Position numbers and translations under genes: made by a program
Assembly: GCA_009733775.1 (NCBI GenBank)
Contig: WOGZ01000116.1
Coordinates: 1-64,000 of the forward strand
DNA from: Alectoria sarmentosa
Lineage: Eukaryota; Ascomycota; Lecanoromycetes; Lecanorales; Parmeliaceae
Length of the DNA: 64,000 nt
Direction: 5' to 3'
In this document: positions 35,410-46,770 of the stretch, one piece after another
Layout of the letters: each line of letters opens with the position of its first letter
Position numbering within the stretch: the first letter of the stretch is position 1
Notes under the pieces: model-generated
The model's input: only the letters and a program-made list of their open reading frames with translations
Told to the model about the DNA's origin: nothing
Database searches by the model: none

Positions 35410-38097
35410 ATGCCTATCCACCACGATCCTGAACAGCACTTCTCCAAAGCTTACAAACAAGAAGAGCTGCCTCATCCTCAACATGATGTCAACATGCGGA
35501 GGCTGTCAGAAGAGAGCACAGGAACAGAACGCTGTGACGGGCCGATTGCAGATATTGCAGTGGATCATGTCGCCGTACAGGCCGGCAGAGAAGGCAGGGT
35601 TAGCAACAACGGAGAAGCAGTGTGCAGTGATAGGGCAGAGTTGATCGAACGAATTAAGAGAGGAGAAAGTCCCACTTGGATTCCCAATCAGGCGGTGAGT
35701 CGAGGATGGTCGAGTCTTCGAATTCCGCATCCAGAGAGTTTGAGTATGATGCAAATTTATATGGCAATCGACTTTGCGAGCCAACGCGTAGAATGTGATT
35801 TGTTGAATCACCGTGCTTGCTTTAATATTGAACGATAGTCAAGGAGAAGATGATTCACATGTACCCCATGTTCAGGCTTCGGTGGCCTATTTGCAGGCAA
35901 TGTCACGTTGGGAGTTGTAGCTAATGGACGTCTTGTGCAGCTGCAAGAGGAATACCTCAAGACCAATAATGGGCATGTTTCGAGCCTCCGACGCCAGCCC
36001 AAAGCCCCCTCCCCCCTCCTTCCGGCCGCCGAACTTAAGTGTATCACGCAGAAGCAGGAGAAGCAGGAGAAGCAGGTTGATACTTTGAATAATGGATTAA
36101 GCATACCGTTAGAAATTCAGAGACCAAGGTCAGCTCTACACGCCGGGGACTTCATGGAGGAACAAGGAAAAGCGAAGGAAACTTCACGAGACTCGCCACT
36201 GATTTCCAGGTGCTTCGATACCTTCCAAAACGGGCCCCTAGGGAATTCATCAAGGACACCCTGGTACGATCCGCCTTCTTCATTCAAGGGATTTGGTTCG
36301 AGCCCACAAATCAGCCCCAGTGACCGAGACTACGCCGATTCAGACCGAAGGCCTTGGAGGAGCCGAGCACCATCTCTTAACTCATATTCATCATCAAGCT
36401 ATGTGCTCAAAGCTCCCACAACTCCATTAGTCCAGCAATCAAACAACACCGATCTGGACTTCTCCCCAATGGTTCGTTCCGTCAGCCCCGAGAAAAATAA
36501 CAGGCGCCATACGTTGCCCCCTGATACCCATCAAGATATGCGCTCGTCCTCTAGTGACCAAGCTTCGACTTTCTCACAGGCAGCTCGACATGTGCCGTCG
36601 TATCGTAGGGAAGGCTGTCTTCCCTATGGCCACCACCAACACAGATCTTTGACTTCGTATTGGTCTTTGCAAGCTTTCAGCTCTCCACAATCGCCTGCGT
36701 GCCTACGCCCGAGGCGGACGTCACTCTCTTCCGAGGCTTCCCCCCGACAGCACGCCCACATGGTGGGATCGTACGAAGAGTCCATTCTTCGTGGATGGAT
36801 GTCAACCGCTCCCTCTAAGCCTTTAGACTTCACGGCCCAGATTGGCGTTCTTGGTAAAGGCAATTGCAAACCCAGATGTCCAGCTCACGTGACAATTCCA
36901 TTCCCTGCGGTATTCTATAGCTGGAGTCTAGGCAATGGCAGAAGCTCCGGGGACGATGATCCTAGCCCCTACGTGGGCCACATCGATCTACAGCATCCAC
37001 TATCACCTCCAGAGTCTGAAGAGCCTCCGCCGCTTCAAGCAGAGGATAAATATAAATCTCAGACTAACGGGACAGGTGCGGAGCATGATTCTACGCCTGC
37101 AAAGTTTACTCCGAGAAGATCCAAGAAGAGAAGACGAACCTCGCCTGCATCTGCTCCGCCCAGAGGGAGCTACAGGATACCTGAGCAGGGCCAATTGCAG
37201 ATAATCATCAAGAACCCGAACAAGACAGCGGTAAAGCTTTTTTTAATTCCATACGACTTATCTGGGATGGAACCAGGCACCAAAACTTTCGTGCGACAGC
37301 GTTCCTACTCGGCCGATCCAGTCATCGATAGCCCTCTGGCCTCCAAACCTCAACCGGATCCAGCATTTAGATCCGGCAAACCAACACTACGCTATCTCAT
37401 CCATTTGAATATTTGCAGCCCTTCAAAAGGACGATTCTATCTTTATCAGCAAATCAGGGTTGTCTTCGCGAACCGTGTGCCAGACAATAAAGAGCAGTTG
37501 CGAAACGAGATCCAGGTGCCCCAGCCAAGGTTCAGCGCTTACAAACCAACTAGAGACCCGTTGGTTGGTGCCAGCTCGAGCGCAGGTGCAAAGCTGACGG
37601 CAGAGAAGGCATACAGGAGACGGAGCTCCGGGTTCGGGTTCGGGTTTGGTAGCGACGAGGCTGACGGTCATGCTACGCAGACTTTGACGGGTGGATCAAC
37701 GTTCCCCTTGAATAGCGGACACCCCGCTCCTCCTATTCCTGCAATACCGTTCAACTTAGCAGTGTCACAGCAAAGACCTGCCAAGGGCCAGGAGAGCATC
37801 ACTGGTGAGGCCATGGACCTTGATGCTTCGAGGCCAACCACTGCGTCAGACATGCAATCGCCGTTGAGTGACAAGACTACCAATCACTTGATTGGCGTGC
37901 AGCTATCAAGCTCGTATAGGAGCAATTCATCAAGCAACGGTAGCGACGGCTACAACAAGCTGAACAAAGGAGAGTCTGGCTACGGTGGCGTCTTTGGGCG
38001 GCCTGGAACTCCGGAGCCTGGCGAAGGCTTATTGGCAAAGAGATTGAAAGGGTTGGGTGTACAGCGGGATTCGAGACAGGTAGAGGAGGAGATGTGA
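35410..38097 (+). CDS. Atos-family protein (DUF4210 / chromosome segregation during meiosis domains)
   Basis: This protein of 813 residues has two exons, 35410-35694 and 35941-38097, with a rather long 246-nt intron. The first exon ends in RAELIERIKRGESPTW, a conserved N-terminal motif. The middle carries the DUF4210-type segment ESILRGWMSTAPSKPLDFTAQ with IGVLGKGNCKPRCPAHV. After a linker comes the Atos C-terminal domain: GSYRIPEQGQLQIIIKNPNKT, VKLFLIPYDLSGM, a FVRQRSYS segment and LRYLIHLNICSPSKGRFYLY. Human FAM214/Atos proteins and a fission-yeast meiotic segregation factor share this pair of domains. Animal members act as transcriptional regulators; the role in filamentous fungi is unclear. 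The remaining sequence is Ser/Pro-rich and probably disordered. The intron could hide a small extra exon, though the frame joins without one. Confidence 0.85.
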
Positions 38098-38650
38098 TTG
38101 TTTTGGCAGCATTGAGCATGAATCATGTAAACCTGCAGAATTCTTTTCTTTGTTTTTGGTTAGGTTTTGAGCATAGATAGATAGCGGTATCCGAATACAT
38201 ACCTATATTCACATCAATACAGAGACACAGTAACCAACATTCACATTCCCCTCAGTTCAATAGTTGTAACTGTCTACTTGACACGATCAAATTATCAATA
38301 TTCACTTCCGAGGTTCAAGCTCTTGGCGGACCGTTCCTCTTGGGGGCAGCAGGGAGCCAGGGGCAGGGGCTTTCAGGGGGGGTGTGGTCTGAGTTTTCGG
38401 GAGAGCAAATTCCCGAGCTCTACCGCTGGTGCCGCTAGCGGTTCCTTTAGCAATTTGAATCTTCCAATCAAACAAAGAAAAAGAAAAAGAAAAAAACGAG
38501 TCGATGAGATTGATATGGCCACGAAATACTCTAATTTTTAATCAAAATGACACTTTGACTGATAATTTAAAAAGTGGCGATAGGTAACGGAGTATAGGGT
38601 CAATGTCCTCAGCATATTCTGTACGCTCTTTACTTGCTTCTTTGCTTGCA

Positions 38651-38691
<41 letters not shown>

Positions 38692-38789
38692 GCCCTTTGT
38701 AAGATTAATATTATAAAAAGTCCATGATTGTTTGACGGCTTCAAATTTGACCCCTCTCCAACAAAACAATCCCTCCGCCTACGCTCAAC
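38098..38789. promoter_or_regulatory. Intergenic region with (CT)n tract, CYP61 promoter
   Basis: This 692-bp gap holds the CYP61 promoter. A pure (CT)n run lies at 38656-38689, about 100 bp upstream of the start codon, a common place for pyrimidine tracts in ascomycete promoters. A TAAAAATTTAAAAAG-like AT-rich patch lies near 38535-38575. I did not find a clear sterol-response element by eye. Confidence 0.5.
38656..38689. repeat. (CT)n microsatellite
   Basis: An uninterrupted CT dinucleotide run of about 34 bp lies upstream of the CYP61 start codon. It is a pyrimidine tract often seen near fungal transcription starts. Confidence 0.95.
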
Positions 38790-40548
38790 ATGGCCGCGGT
38801 TGTGAACGGAAGCTTTGCTTCGCCAATCGCAAATGCAGACTACACACCTTTCATCTCAGCAGATGGAGGACTTCTTTCAAAAGTGTACAACAGCATCAGC
38901 GGACTCAGTGTCACCATCACCCTGCTTTTGATACTTGTCGCGTACGATCAATGTGAGTTTGCATTGTATCCGCAGCTCTGACCAGTCGCTGAAATATGCC
39001 ACAGTTAGATATGTCTGGAACAAGGGATCAATTGTTGGACCGTCGTGGAAAATGCCCTTCATTGGACCCTTCTTGCAATCGGTGAATCCAAAGATGGATG
39101 AATATAAAGCGAAATGGGCAAGTGGAGACTTGAGCTGTGTCTCGGTATTCCATAAGTACGGACGAGTACTTATTTCCACGTCCTTGGATAGTGCTGATGG
39201 ACAGTTTCCAGGTTTGTGGTTATGGCATCTTCTCGGGACATGGCACGGAAGGTCTTCAATTCGCCTACGTTCGTCAAGCCTTGCGTAGTAGACGTAGCTA
39301 TCAAGCTGCTTCGGCCTACCAATTGGGTGTTCCTAGATGGCAAGGCACACGTCGACTATCGCAAAGGACTGAACGGCTTGTTCACCCGCCAGGCATTGGA
39401 GGCATATCTCCCAGGACAAGAGGAGGTCTACGACAAATATTTTGCGAGGGCTTTGGAAATATCGCAACAAGGAGATAAGGAAAAGGGCGTGCCATTCATG
39501 CCCTTTTTCCGAGAGCTCATGTGCGCCGTTTCCTGCCGGACGTTCGTTGGCCACTACATGTCCGACAATGCAGTCAAGAAGATCGCAGACGATTACTGGA
39601 TGATAACCGCGGCTCTTGAGCTTGTCAATTTTCCAATCATCCTTCCTTTCACCAAGACGTGGTATGGGAAGAAGGCGGCGGACATGGTCCTCGAAGAATT
39701 TTCTAAATGCGCCGCAAAGAGCAAAGCACGCATGGCCGTTGGCGGAGACATCACTTGCATCATGGACGCCTGGGTAAAGTCGATGATCGACTCCGCCAAA
39801 TATAATGAGAGAATTGCCAAGGGCATTGCGGTCGAGCCAGAAGAGAAACCTGCCACCCTCGTCCGCGACTTTTCTGACTTTGAGATCTCTCAAACTGTCT
39901 TCACGTTTCTCTTCGCCTCGCAAGATGCCACCAGCAGTGCTTGCACCTGGCTCTTCCAGATCATGGCTGACAGACCTGAGATCCTCGACCGCGTGCGTGC
40001 AGAGAACCTCGCAGCCCGCAACGGTGACAAGGATGTTCGCTTCAGCATGGACTTGCTCGAAAACCTTCCATATACCCGCGCTGTCGTTAAAGAACTCTTA
40101 CGGTACCGGCCACCAGTTATTATGGTGCCCTATGTGGTCAAGAAGCCCTTCCCCATCACAGATAGCTATACCGCGCCTAAAGGGTCCATGATAATACCGA
40201 GCTGCTGGCCCGCGCTACATGACCCAGAAGTCTACCCCAACCCTGATTCTTACGATCCCGAGAGATGGATTAGTGGGGATGCGGAGAGCAAGAGTAAGAA
40301 CTGGCTCGTGTTTGGCACGGGACCGCACTATTGTCTGGGCCAGACGTACGCACAGCTGAATTTGATCGGAATGATTGGAAAAGCCAGTCTGTGCGTAGAC
40401 TGGTCGCATAAACCTACGGAGAAGAGTGAAGATATTGAGGTTTTTGCTACTCTATTCCCACAGGTGAGCCTTTTTCCGGAAGAAAGGGAAGAATGCTAAT
40501 ATCTGGCAACAGGATCACTGCCCGTTGGTTTTTACAGAGCGATCATGA
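38790..40548 (+). CDS. ERG5: Cytochrome P450 CYP61, sterol C-22 desaturase
   Basis: This enzyme introduces the C22-C23 double bond in ergosterol synthesis at the ER membrane. It has 533 residues in exons 38790-38952, 39005-39155, 39212-40463 and 40513-40548. A hydrophobic anchor (ITLLLILVAYDQ) lies at about residues 42-55. The family motif WKMPFIGPFLQSVNPK follows. The I-helix oxygen-binding motif is LFASQDATSSA, the ExxR motif is KELLRYRPP, and the heme ligand lies in FGTGPHYCLGQ (Cys near residue 478). The ending DHCPLVFTERS on a 36-nt last exon is typical of CYP61. All catalytic residues are present. Azole-resistance CYP51 is a different gene; the SQDATSS form of the I-helix and the C-terminus favour CYP61. 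Confidence 0.96.
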
Positions 40549-40855
40549 TTGCTTACGCCGTTGGTTCTCAGCTTGCACAAGCCCCCAAACTAATGTAATT
40601 AGATTTCCCAGTGTTCTTCGTCCAGCGATACCAGATTTCTTCGGAGTCGTGCGTGGCTTTGAAGTCCACTCGGGGCGTTGATACAGCGTCTGATACAATA
40701 ATTCGAAGGTCCAACATCTTCACGATGTGATCACTCTGCATTGGTTGTACCCTCTTCTGAACATCACTATACATCACGCTGCCTCTACCTCTTCCCTCCA
40801 AATGCCCGATCTCTCTAGCGAATCTCAATGTCATACTTCTCCACTTTCTAAATCT
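40549..40855. other. Convergent 3' region
   Basis: A 307-bp gap separates the 3' ends of CYP61 and the rhodanese gene. No feature was seen. Confidence 0.4.
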
Positions 40856-41557
40856 TCACCGTTCAACCTCCCCACCCCTCCCTTCCCACTCCGTCCACCC
40901 ACCTTTCATGTCCCCAGCTTTTATACCTTCCCATTCCCTCGCCATCCGAGCCGCAGCTCTACTCCTCACCCCAGCTTTGCAGTAGAAAATGACCTCCCCT
41001 ACCCCCTTTCCCTCCCCTCCTTCTTTCCCATATCCCGCTTCTCCGTTGAAATCCGTGCCATCAGCACCATCCTCCGCATTCAATCCGCTACCCGCCTCCC
41101 TTTCCTTCGCCTTCGCCGAATACGGCGATTCCGAATTATCCCTTCCTGCTCCTGCCCCTCCCTTGTCTGCAATGGGCCTGGGTTTCTCGAATCCAAACCG
41201 ATCAAAAAATTCCTCGTCGCTCAGATAGAATGCGTCAGGGTTGGATTTTATAGGCATAGAGTAGGCACCCGGTATCCGTCCCGATTGCAGCAATTCGGAT
41301 GGTTCGCGGACATCTATGATGATGCGGGAGGATGAGGGGTTGGTGATGAGGGAATGGACTTGTTCGAAGGTGTAGGGTCTAGGCGCTGAAGGTTCTGTGC
41401 TGTAACGCTGGCCGCGGGGAGTGATGATTGGGCGGAGAGAGGGGAGCGGACGAAGGGGGGAATGGAGGCAGCGGAAGCGCTTGGGAGCGGCGAGAAACGG
41501 TCGTGGAATGAGAAATCGGATGATGATTGGGAGGAGGACTGGGCGTGCAGAGACCAT
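40856..41557 (-). CDS. Rhodanese-domain thiosulfate sulfurtransferase, probably mitochondrial
   Basis: This is a single-exon protein of 233 residues. Rhodaneses move sulfane sulfur from thiosulfate to acceptors through a catalytic cysteine. The domain starts TFEQVHSLI, has the substrate-side motif IIIDVREPSELLQSGRIPGA, and the active loop FYCKAGVRSRAAARMA with the nucleophilic Cys followed by a CxxGxRS pattern. Residues 1-50 are arginine-rich without acids (FLIPRPFLAAPKRFRCLH), fitting a mitochondrial presequence as in yeast Rdl2. A Gly/Glu-rich insert of about 50 residues separates the two conserved halves, which is unusual. An ATG at 41607 lies in another frame with no domain and was not used. 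Confidence 0.88.
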   Translation of the reverse strand: MVSARPVLLPIIIRFLIPRPFLAAPKRFRCLHSPLRPLPSLRPIITPRGQRYSTEPSAPRPYTFEQVHSLITNPSSSRIIIDVREPSELLQSGRIPGAYSMPIKSNPDAFYLSDEEFFDRFGFEKPRPIADKGGAGAGRDNSESPYSAKAKEREAGSGLNAEDGADGTDFNGEAGYGKEGGEGKGVGEVIFYCKAGVRSRAAARMAREWEGIKAGDMKGGWTEWEGRGGEVER

Positions 41558-42052
41558 CGTGATGCTCGAACGATGTTCTGAATAGAGAGACGAGAGAGAG
41601 CAGACATATGACCTCCGCTTATTGCAGCTTGACTTTACTTTGACTCCGCTATTTGTATCAACCGAAGTTTCCCCATTTCGACTTTTACCACCCAGACTCC
41701 AGTAGTCTACAACTTCTACACTCTACTGAACATGCGGTATGTCATGAGCTGAGAATTAGCTAGACAAGCGGGCAAGAACGCTTAGAGACCCACAAAAATC
41801 TCAACATCAATATCAGCATGCCTGCACGGATGGTTGGACGGTGCGAGTATAAGAGCAACAAAAATTGCAACAGAGATTCTGAAGACTCGACCGTGTTTTC
41901 TTATGGCTTTCGAAAAAAAATAAGGGTACTCTGCAACGCCGATGCATCAAATGACCCCCTCGTCCCTCAATACAGAATGTATGATATTGCCTTGATAGTC
42001 TGCCAAATCAACGCCGTGCCGATACCAGCCACTCCCCCTTATACGACCAAGC
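41558..42052. other. Intergenic region
   Basis: This 495-bp gap lies between the rhodanese start and the MCM3 stop and should include the rhodanese promoter. A short + ORF at 41818 shows no domain and overlaps the MCM3 3' end. Nothing else was seen. Confidence 0.4.
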
Positions 42053-44858
42053 TTAGATCTTATACACAATTCCATCGCTCTCGGAATACCTGTATCACCA
42101 ATCATCAGCAAACCTTTCCTTGCCACCTATCACGACGAAGCAAGGGAGAGAAAGGGTCAAAACTCACATAATCTCATTCCGCTCCTGCATCCCTTCCAAC
42201 GCCTTCCCAGCCTCTGCCAGCCCAAACTCCGCATCCCCTGTCCTCCCCAATCTCTCATTGACTGCCTTGACAAGCGGCTCCACGTCCGCACTCTCGTTTT
42301 GGAATACAATTGTGTTGACAAGTTGGCCCAGTGCGGTTCTAAACACGCGAAGACGGTTTGCGTTGATGGGCTGTTGTGAGTCACCCTTCGTAGTTGCTTG
42401 GCTATCGTCTCCTTGTGAGGTGAGGAGCTGAGACGCTGGCGCTGAAGACGCGACCGACATTTGCGATTGCGTTGTTCGGCCGTGGGTACGGGGGCTGGCA
42501 GTGTACATATCCTCGTTGTCAGAGTCGCCATCACCGTCTACGTCGCCGCCGTTGTCGCCGTTGGTGGTAGCTGCTCCTCTCGTCCTCGCCGTCCCGTTGG
42601 TGCGTGTAGTGTGTCGAGGTGTGGTACCATTCCTCCGTGGTGCTTCTTCTTGATCTCCGTCTTCGTCATTGTCGTCGGACGAGGAGTCACTAGACAAAGC
42701 ATCCACATGGCTGACTTTTCTCCGTTTCTTTCGCTCGTCCTCGACCACTTCCTTGAATAAAGCGAAACGAAGAATCGACTCTGCGGCTTCGGCGTCTCTC
42801 TCCTCTACCTTGTGGGAGAGACGAGCTTTGGCGTGAGCGGTTGCTAGACGGATGAGCGTTTCGAGGGTACGTGCTGTCATGGGGGAAGTCTTGCGCTGGT
42901 TGCCTTCAAGCTCGTCGTTGCGAAGTGCGGAATAGGTTGCTACGATGTGATCTGCTGCCCCCTTTGTGAGGACGGGTTTTCGCTGCAATTTGGCATATTG
43001 GATGTATTTCTTGATAAATGGGATACTGAGGACATCGACTTTCCGAGCAGCACCACGGCCTGACGTGACGGTCACACCGGCGTGGAGCATGATGTTGAAT
43101 TTTTCGTAGACTGTGGTGGGTTGGTTGGCATCTTGTTCTTCGTCAAGGCCAACGCCGAGGGTCTGATACTGCTGTTCACGGACTGGAGCGCCTTCTTCAG
43201 TGCCAGGTTGGCGGTAGCGATGCATACGGAGGACGTGCTCGGAGATCTGGCGGTCGCGGAAGTCATCGATGTCGTCTGTGACCACGAAAAGCAGATCAAA
43301 ACGGGAGAGAAGAGAGTCGGGGAGGGCGATGTTGCGGTGCGGGTCTTTGTGAGGGTCATATTGGCCGTAGATAGGATTTGCGGCTGCTATGACACTGCAG
43401 CGGGCGTTGAGGGAGGTATGAATGCCTGCTTTGGCGATAGTGACGGTCTGTTGTTCCATGACTTCGTGGATGGCTACTCTGTCGATGTCGCTCATTTTGT
43501 CGAATTCGTCGATACAGACAACGCCTCGGTCACCAAGAACCATGGCACCGGCTTCCAGACGTCGTTCACCGGTTTCTTTGTCTGAAGTCACTGCTGCTGT
43601 AAGACCAACGCCTGAAGATCCTCGGCCAGTGGTTGCTATCGCCAATGGTGCTGTATTCAGGACAAATCGGAGTAGCTGAGATTTCGCAGTCGATGGGTCT
43701 CCGACCATTAAGATGTTGATGTCTCCTCTCAAATGCGTTCCATTTTCCAGATTCTTCTCCATACCGCCCAGCAGCATGAGTAAAATTGCTTTCTTGATGT
43801 GATCATGACCGTAAATGCTGGGTGCGAGTGACTGTGACAGCAGCTCAAACACATTTTTCTTTTTTGATATTCTGTTGATATTTCGAATATCCGTATCCGT
43901 GATTGCCGATTGAGCAATTCCTCCACCAGACTTGGATGAGAGCATGACAACATTGTTGGCCAAAATCAGGGTCCTGAAAGTCGCACTGCCTTGGCCAGCA
44001 TTGCGGTTTCCTAGCGATCTGTAGATACCAACGAGCTGTATTCGGTCTCCCGGCTTGACCTGGTCTACTAAATCATCGTCCATGATCACGTCCACACCTC
44101 GAGGAAGTTGTCCTGCTGGTGCACGCTCTGGCATCTCCTGTATAGAGATGGTTTGGTGATCTCTGTACGTGCAGTAACCGTATTCTGTGATGAGCTATTG
44201 ATTGTCAGCGTTTACGAACAAAGAGGCTCCGTCCTTCAGAAGATTACCGGCTCTCCATCCTCATCCTCCTGAGGATACACACTTGTGCTGGCTGCTCCAT
44301 TCATAGTCATCGTCTGATCCCGGTATTCCCTGAACCGAAATATGTTCTTCTTTTCATTGTAGTGCACACTTTTCACGACCTTTGGGCGAACTAAAGAGCA
44401 TTTTGTAACAATCCCTTCAAGCGATACCATATGATTGAGGTGGTTGGAACTGAGGGTTCGAGGATTGCAAGAGAATTCGCCGAATGAGCCAACATAGGCG
44501 CAGTAGTACATCTTGCAATTGCGTAAGCCAGGGCAGCAGGTCTTGGATCGTGAATACATACAACATCGTCAGACGCCTCCCTCACAGGTCTGTTGGGCAG
44601 TGCGACAATCGTATTCTTGAGCGCATGGTCGAACGCTTGCGAGAAATCGAAGGGGGCTTGTATCAATCCCTCTGCCAATTGTCTATTGTGGGTTCTGATC
44701 TCATCGAGGCTGACAGTAAGTCTTCGAAAGCCTCTATTGAGCATGAGTATGATGTCCGCGCGGTAGCTTCGAGCGCTTTGGTCGTTGGGATCCAGGAACT
44801 CTTCTGCCAGGCGTATGCGATCTCGCACTGCTTCATCACGAAGCTGTAAGCCGTCCAT
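42053..44858 (-). CDS. MCM3: DNA replication licensing factor MCM3
   Basis: MCM3 is one of six ATPase subunits of the MCM2-7 replicative helicase. It has 874 residues in four exons read leftwards: 44858-44562, 44511-44248, 44194-42168 and 42089-42053. It begins MDGLQLRDEAVRDRIR. The N-terminal domain carries MYYCAYVGSFGEFS and SLEGIVTKCS. The AAA+ core has Walker A GDPSTAKSQ, the GRGSSGVGLTAAV segment, Walker B DEFDKM, and arginine finger LSRFDLLF. The C-terminal tail is acidic and low in complexity with Asp/Ser runs. The last exon is only 37 nt and restores the family ending, with GIVYKI before the stop. Without it the protein would end prematurely at EIM. The absence of zinc-finger cysteines is normal for MCM3. 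Confidence 0.96.
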
Positions 44859-45249
44859 TTTGAAGAAGATCTATGGGTAATGATTATGGAGGGGGTTTTC
44901 CTTGAGATATTCAGAAGGAGAAATTGAGGTTCGGTCGAGGGGTCTATGGAACGCGTTGAAATCGCGTTCTTTCGCGTCAATTCGGCGGCTTTGTACGTGT
45001 AAGTTGCCGTAGTCAGGTGGAGACGCCAGTACAGTACTGCTTCGTATGCTGGAAGGATACTTGTTGTGTTCATAGCATTGGACTATTCTATATAATATTA
45101 AAAGTCACCAAAACCGTGGCCTTTTCTACTTCTGAGAAACGAGCTTCGGTCAGACTCCACGTCCGAAGGTCTGGAAAATTACACGAAGAGTCTCCGGAAG
45201 CGCCTCTCGTCTATCGTGACATCGTTCCGCATGGTCGCTGTTGTCAGAA
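44859..45249. other. Intergenic region, MCM3 promoter
   Basis: The 391-bp region upstream of MCM3 also holds the 3' flank of the Pth11-like gene. No clear MluI-box-like ACGCGT cell-cycle element was seen, though AACGCGTTG occurs at 44951-44959. Nothing else is visible. Confidence 0.35.
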
Positions 45250-46770
45250 TCATTGCACATTCTTGTCAAAGACCTCCCTTCCTTGAATTCTCACGTTGCT
45301 GCCTTTATCCATTGCTTTAGATACGTCGGCCCAATCAATCATCTTCAAAAAGTCCTTGTGAACTCCACTCCTGAATCCCGAGCGACGTTCATCCCGCGTC
45401 AAGACGGGATATTGAGACGAATCAGCACTTGTTGAGTGTGATATTCCACTCGGCTTTCGGATTTTGCGGACAGTCTTCCAGCGGAACAGTGCCGGAAACG
45501 AAGGCAGGCATGCGCCGAGGATACCCAAACACACCTCGACAACGGCCCATACGCCTAGATGATAAATTCCGAGTCAGTATTGTTTATTTGAGAGAGAGTG
45601 TAATGAGCTTTGAACATGTCTACAGAAAAGACACTCCTAAGATTTGCCTCAATACTCATGGTTCGGTCCAAAAGAGAAAACATGGACTCCGAAAATACAT
45701 AAATACATACATGGCTTGACGTCAGACCCTAGAAGCTTGTCAGTATTGTCCCGCGATATGAGCTCGAAAATAAGAAGCCAAGGCCTTACACGGTGCGTCT
45801 GAAAGCGAAATATTCGCCATTTGAGGAATTCGGTAGAGACTGACGCCACAAGTACTTCAGAACTTCGGTCAATGTCATCCTTACCAAGGACCAGGTCTGG
45901 TAACTTACAGGCTTCCAAGTGAAAATATACCAATCAGCTGTAATTTTCTGGATTTATCGGCGTGGAGACGCCACAGAAAAGGCATCGGCAGGCAGAGTGC
46001 AATTATATCAGTAAGTGCGTTCAACGAGCCCAGAATAATGAAGGCAGTGTTTAGGTGAATGCATTGGCCCTGGACATCGGTCCAAGCTGCATTGATTGGC
46101 CGACACTGGAAGATGACGAGAAGGTTCATGGTTAGACCACAGCATATTACGAAACCACCAACGATGCAGAGGGCAGTCTTGAACCGAGGATCTGGGAAGA
46201 GTCGGCGATAAAGTAGCAAAATCGACAGCTTGACTGCTGTGATGGCAGCATTATACAGCTCCTCGGTGGCGATGACCCACTACCATTATATGTAAGCGGG
46301 TGTTCAGCCATATATGATATCGAATACTTACTTTAGCGAACGTCTCGGGGGATTTGAGAAGGACTGCATGTTTCCCGCCTCCGTAATGGACACCTAATCC
46401 ATCAGGACCTCTCAGTACGATCTCGCCATATCCATCAGGTGGGGAGTGCATACACATTAAACCTCCTCCAACCTGTCCAGCTGCAAGGATCTAGGTGACG
46501 ACATTTGCACCGGTCAGCCATCTTTTTTTGGCAATGAGAGCGCTGACGGCGGATCTAGGTATTCAAAGAAAGTCTTACAAGTGCAACGACTGTCATATAA
46601 TCGTCAGCCAGGTTTGGAGCTTTGCATAGTCGACGAGAGGAAAATCTCAGAACCACTGCAACAACTGCAATAACAATGCATATCCCGTGCGATACAACAA
46701 TATCGTTCGACCGGTCCTGATGGATATGTGCGAGCTGAGATTGGATCTCTTGTGCATTTGGTGGGGCCAT
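45250..46770 (-). CDS. Pth11-like integral membrane receptor (rhodopsin-domain, DUF-type)
   Basis: This is a member of the Pth11-like family of fungal seven-helix membrane proteins, known for sensing surfaces or signals in plant-associated fungi. Six exons give 369 residues: 46770-46579, 46490-46332, 46279-45909, 45854-45790, 45728-45711 and 45554-45250. Family marks are LRFSSRRLCKAPNLADDYMT in the first loop, GLGVHYGGG, the LSILLLYRRLFPDPRFK segment, ILGSLNALTDIIALCLPMP and VWAVVEVCLGILGACLP. The splice joins all restore these conserved strings. The fifth exon is only 18 nt. There is no N-terminal CFEM domain. The C-terminal ~70 residues are hydrophilic. It lies at the edge of the gene-poor part of the window. 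Confidence 0.88.

Noticed and set aside
38790..41557. Secondary-metabolite cluster around the P450
   Set aside because: The P450 is CYP61 of ergosterol synthesis and the neighbours are housekeeping genes; no synthase or cluster regulator is nearby.
41314..41607. Alternative N-terminal exon of the rhodanese
   Set aside because: It is in another frame across the same DNA and low in complexity; the frame from 41557 carries both the presequence and the domain.
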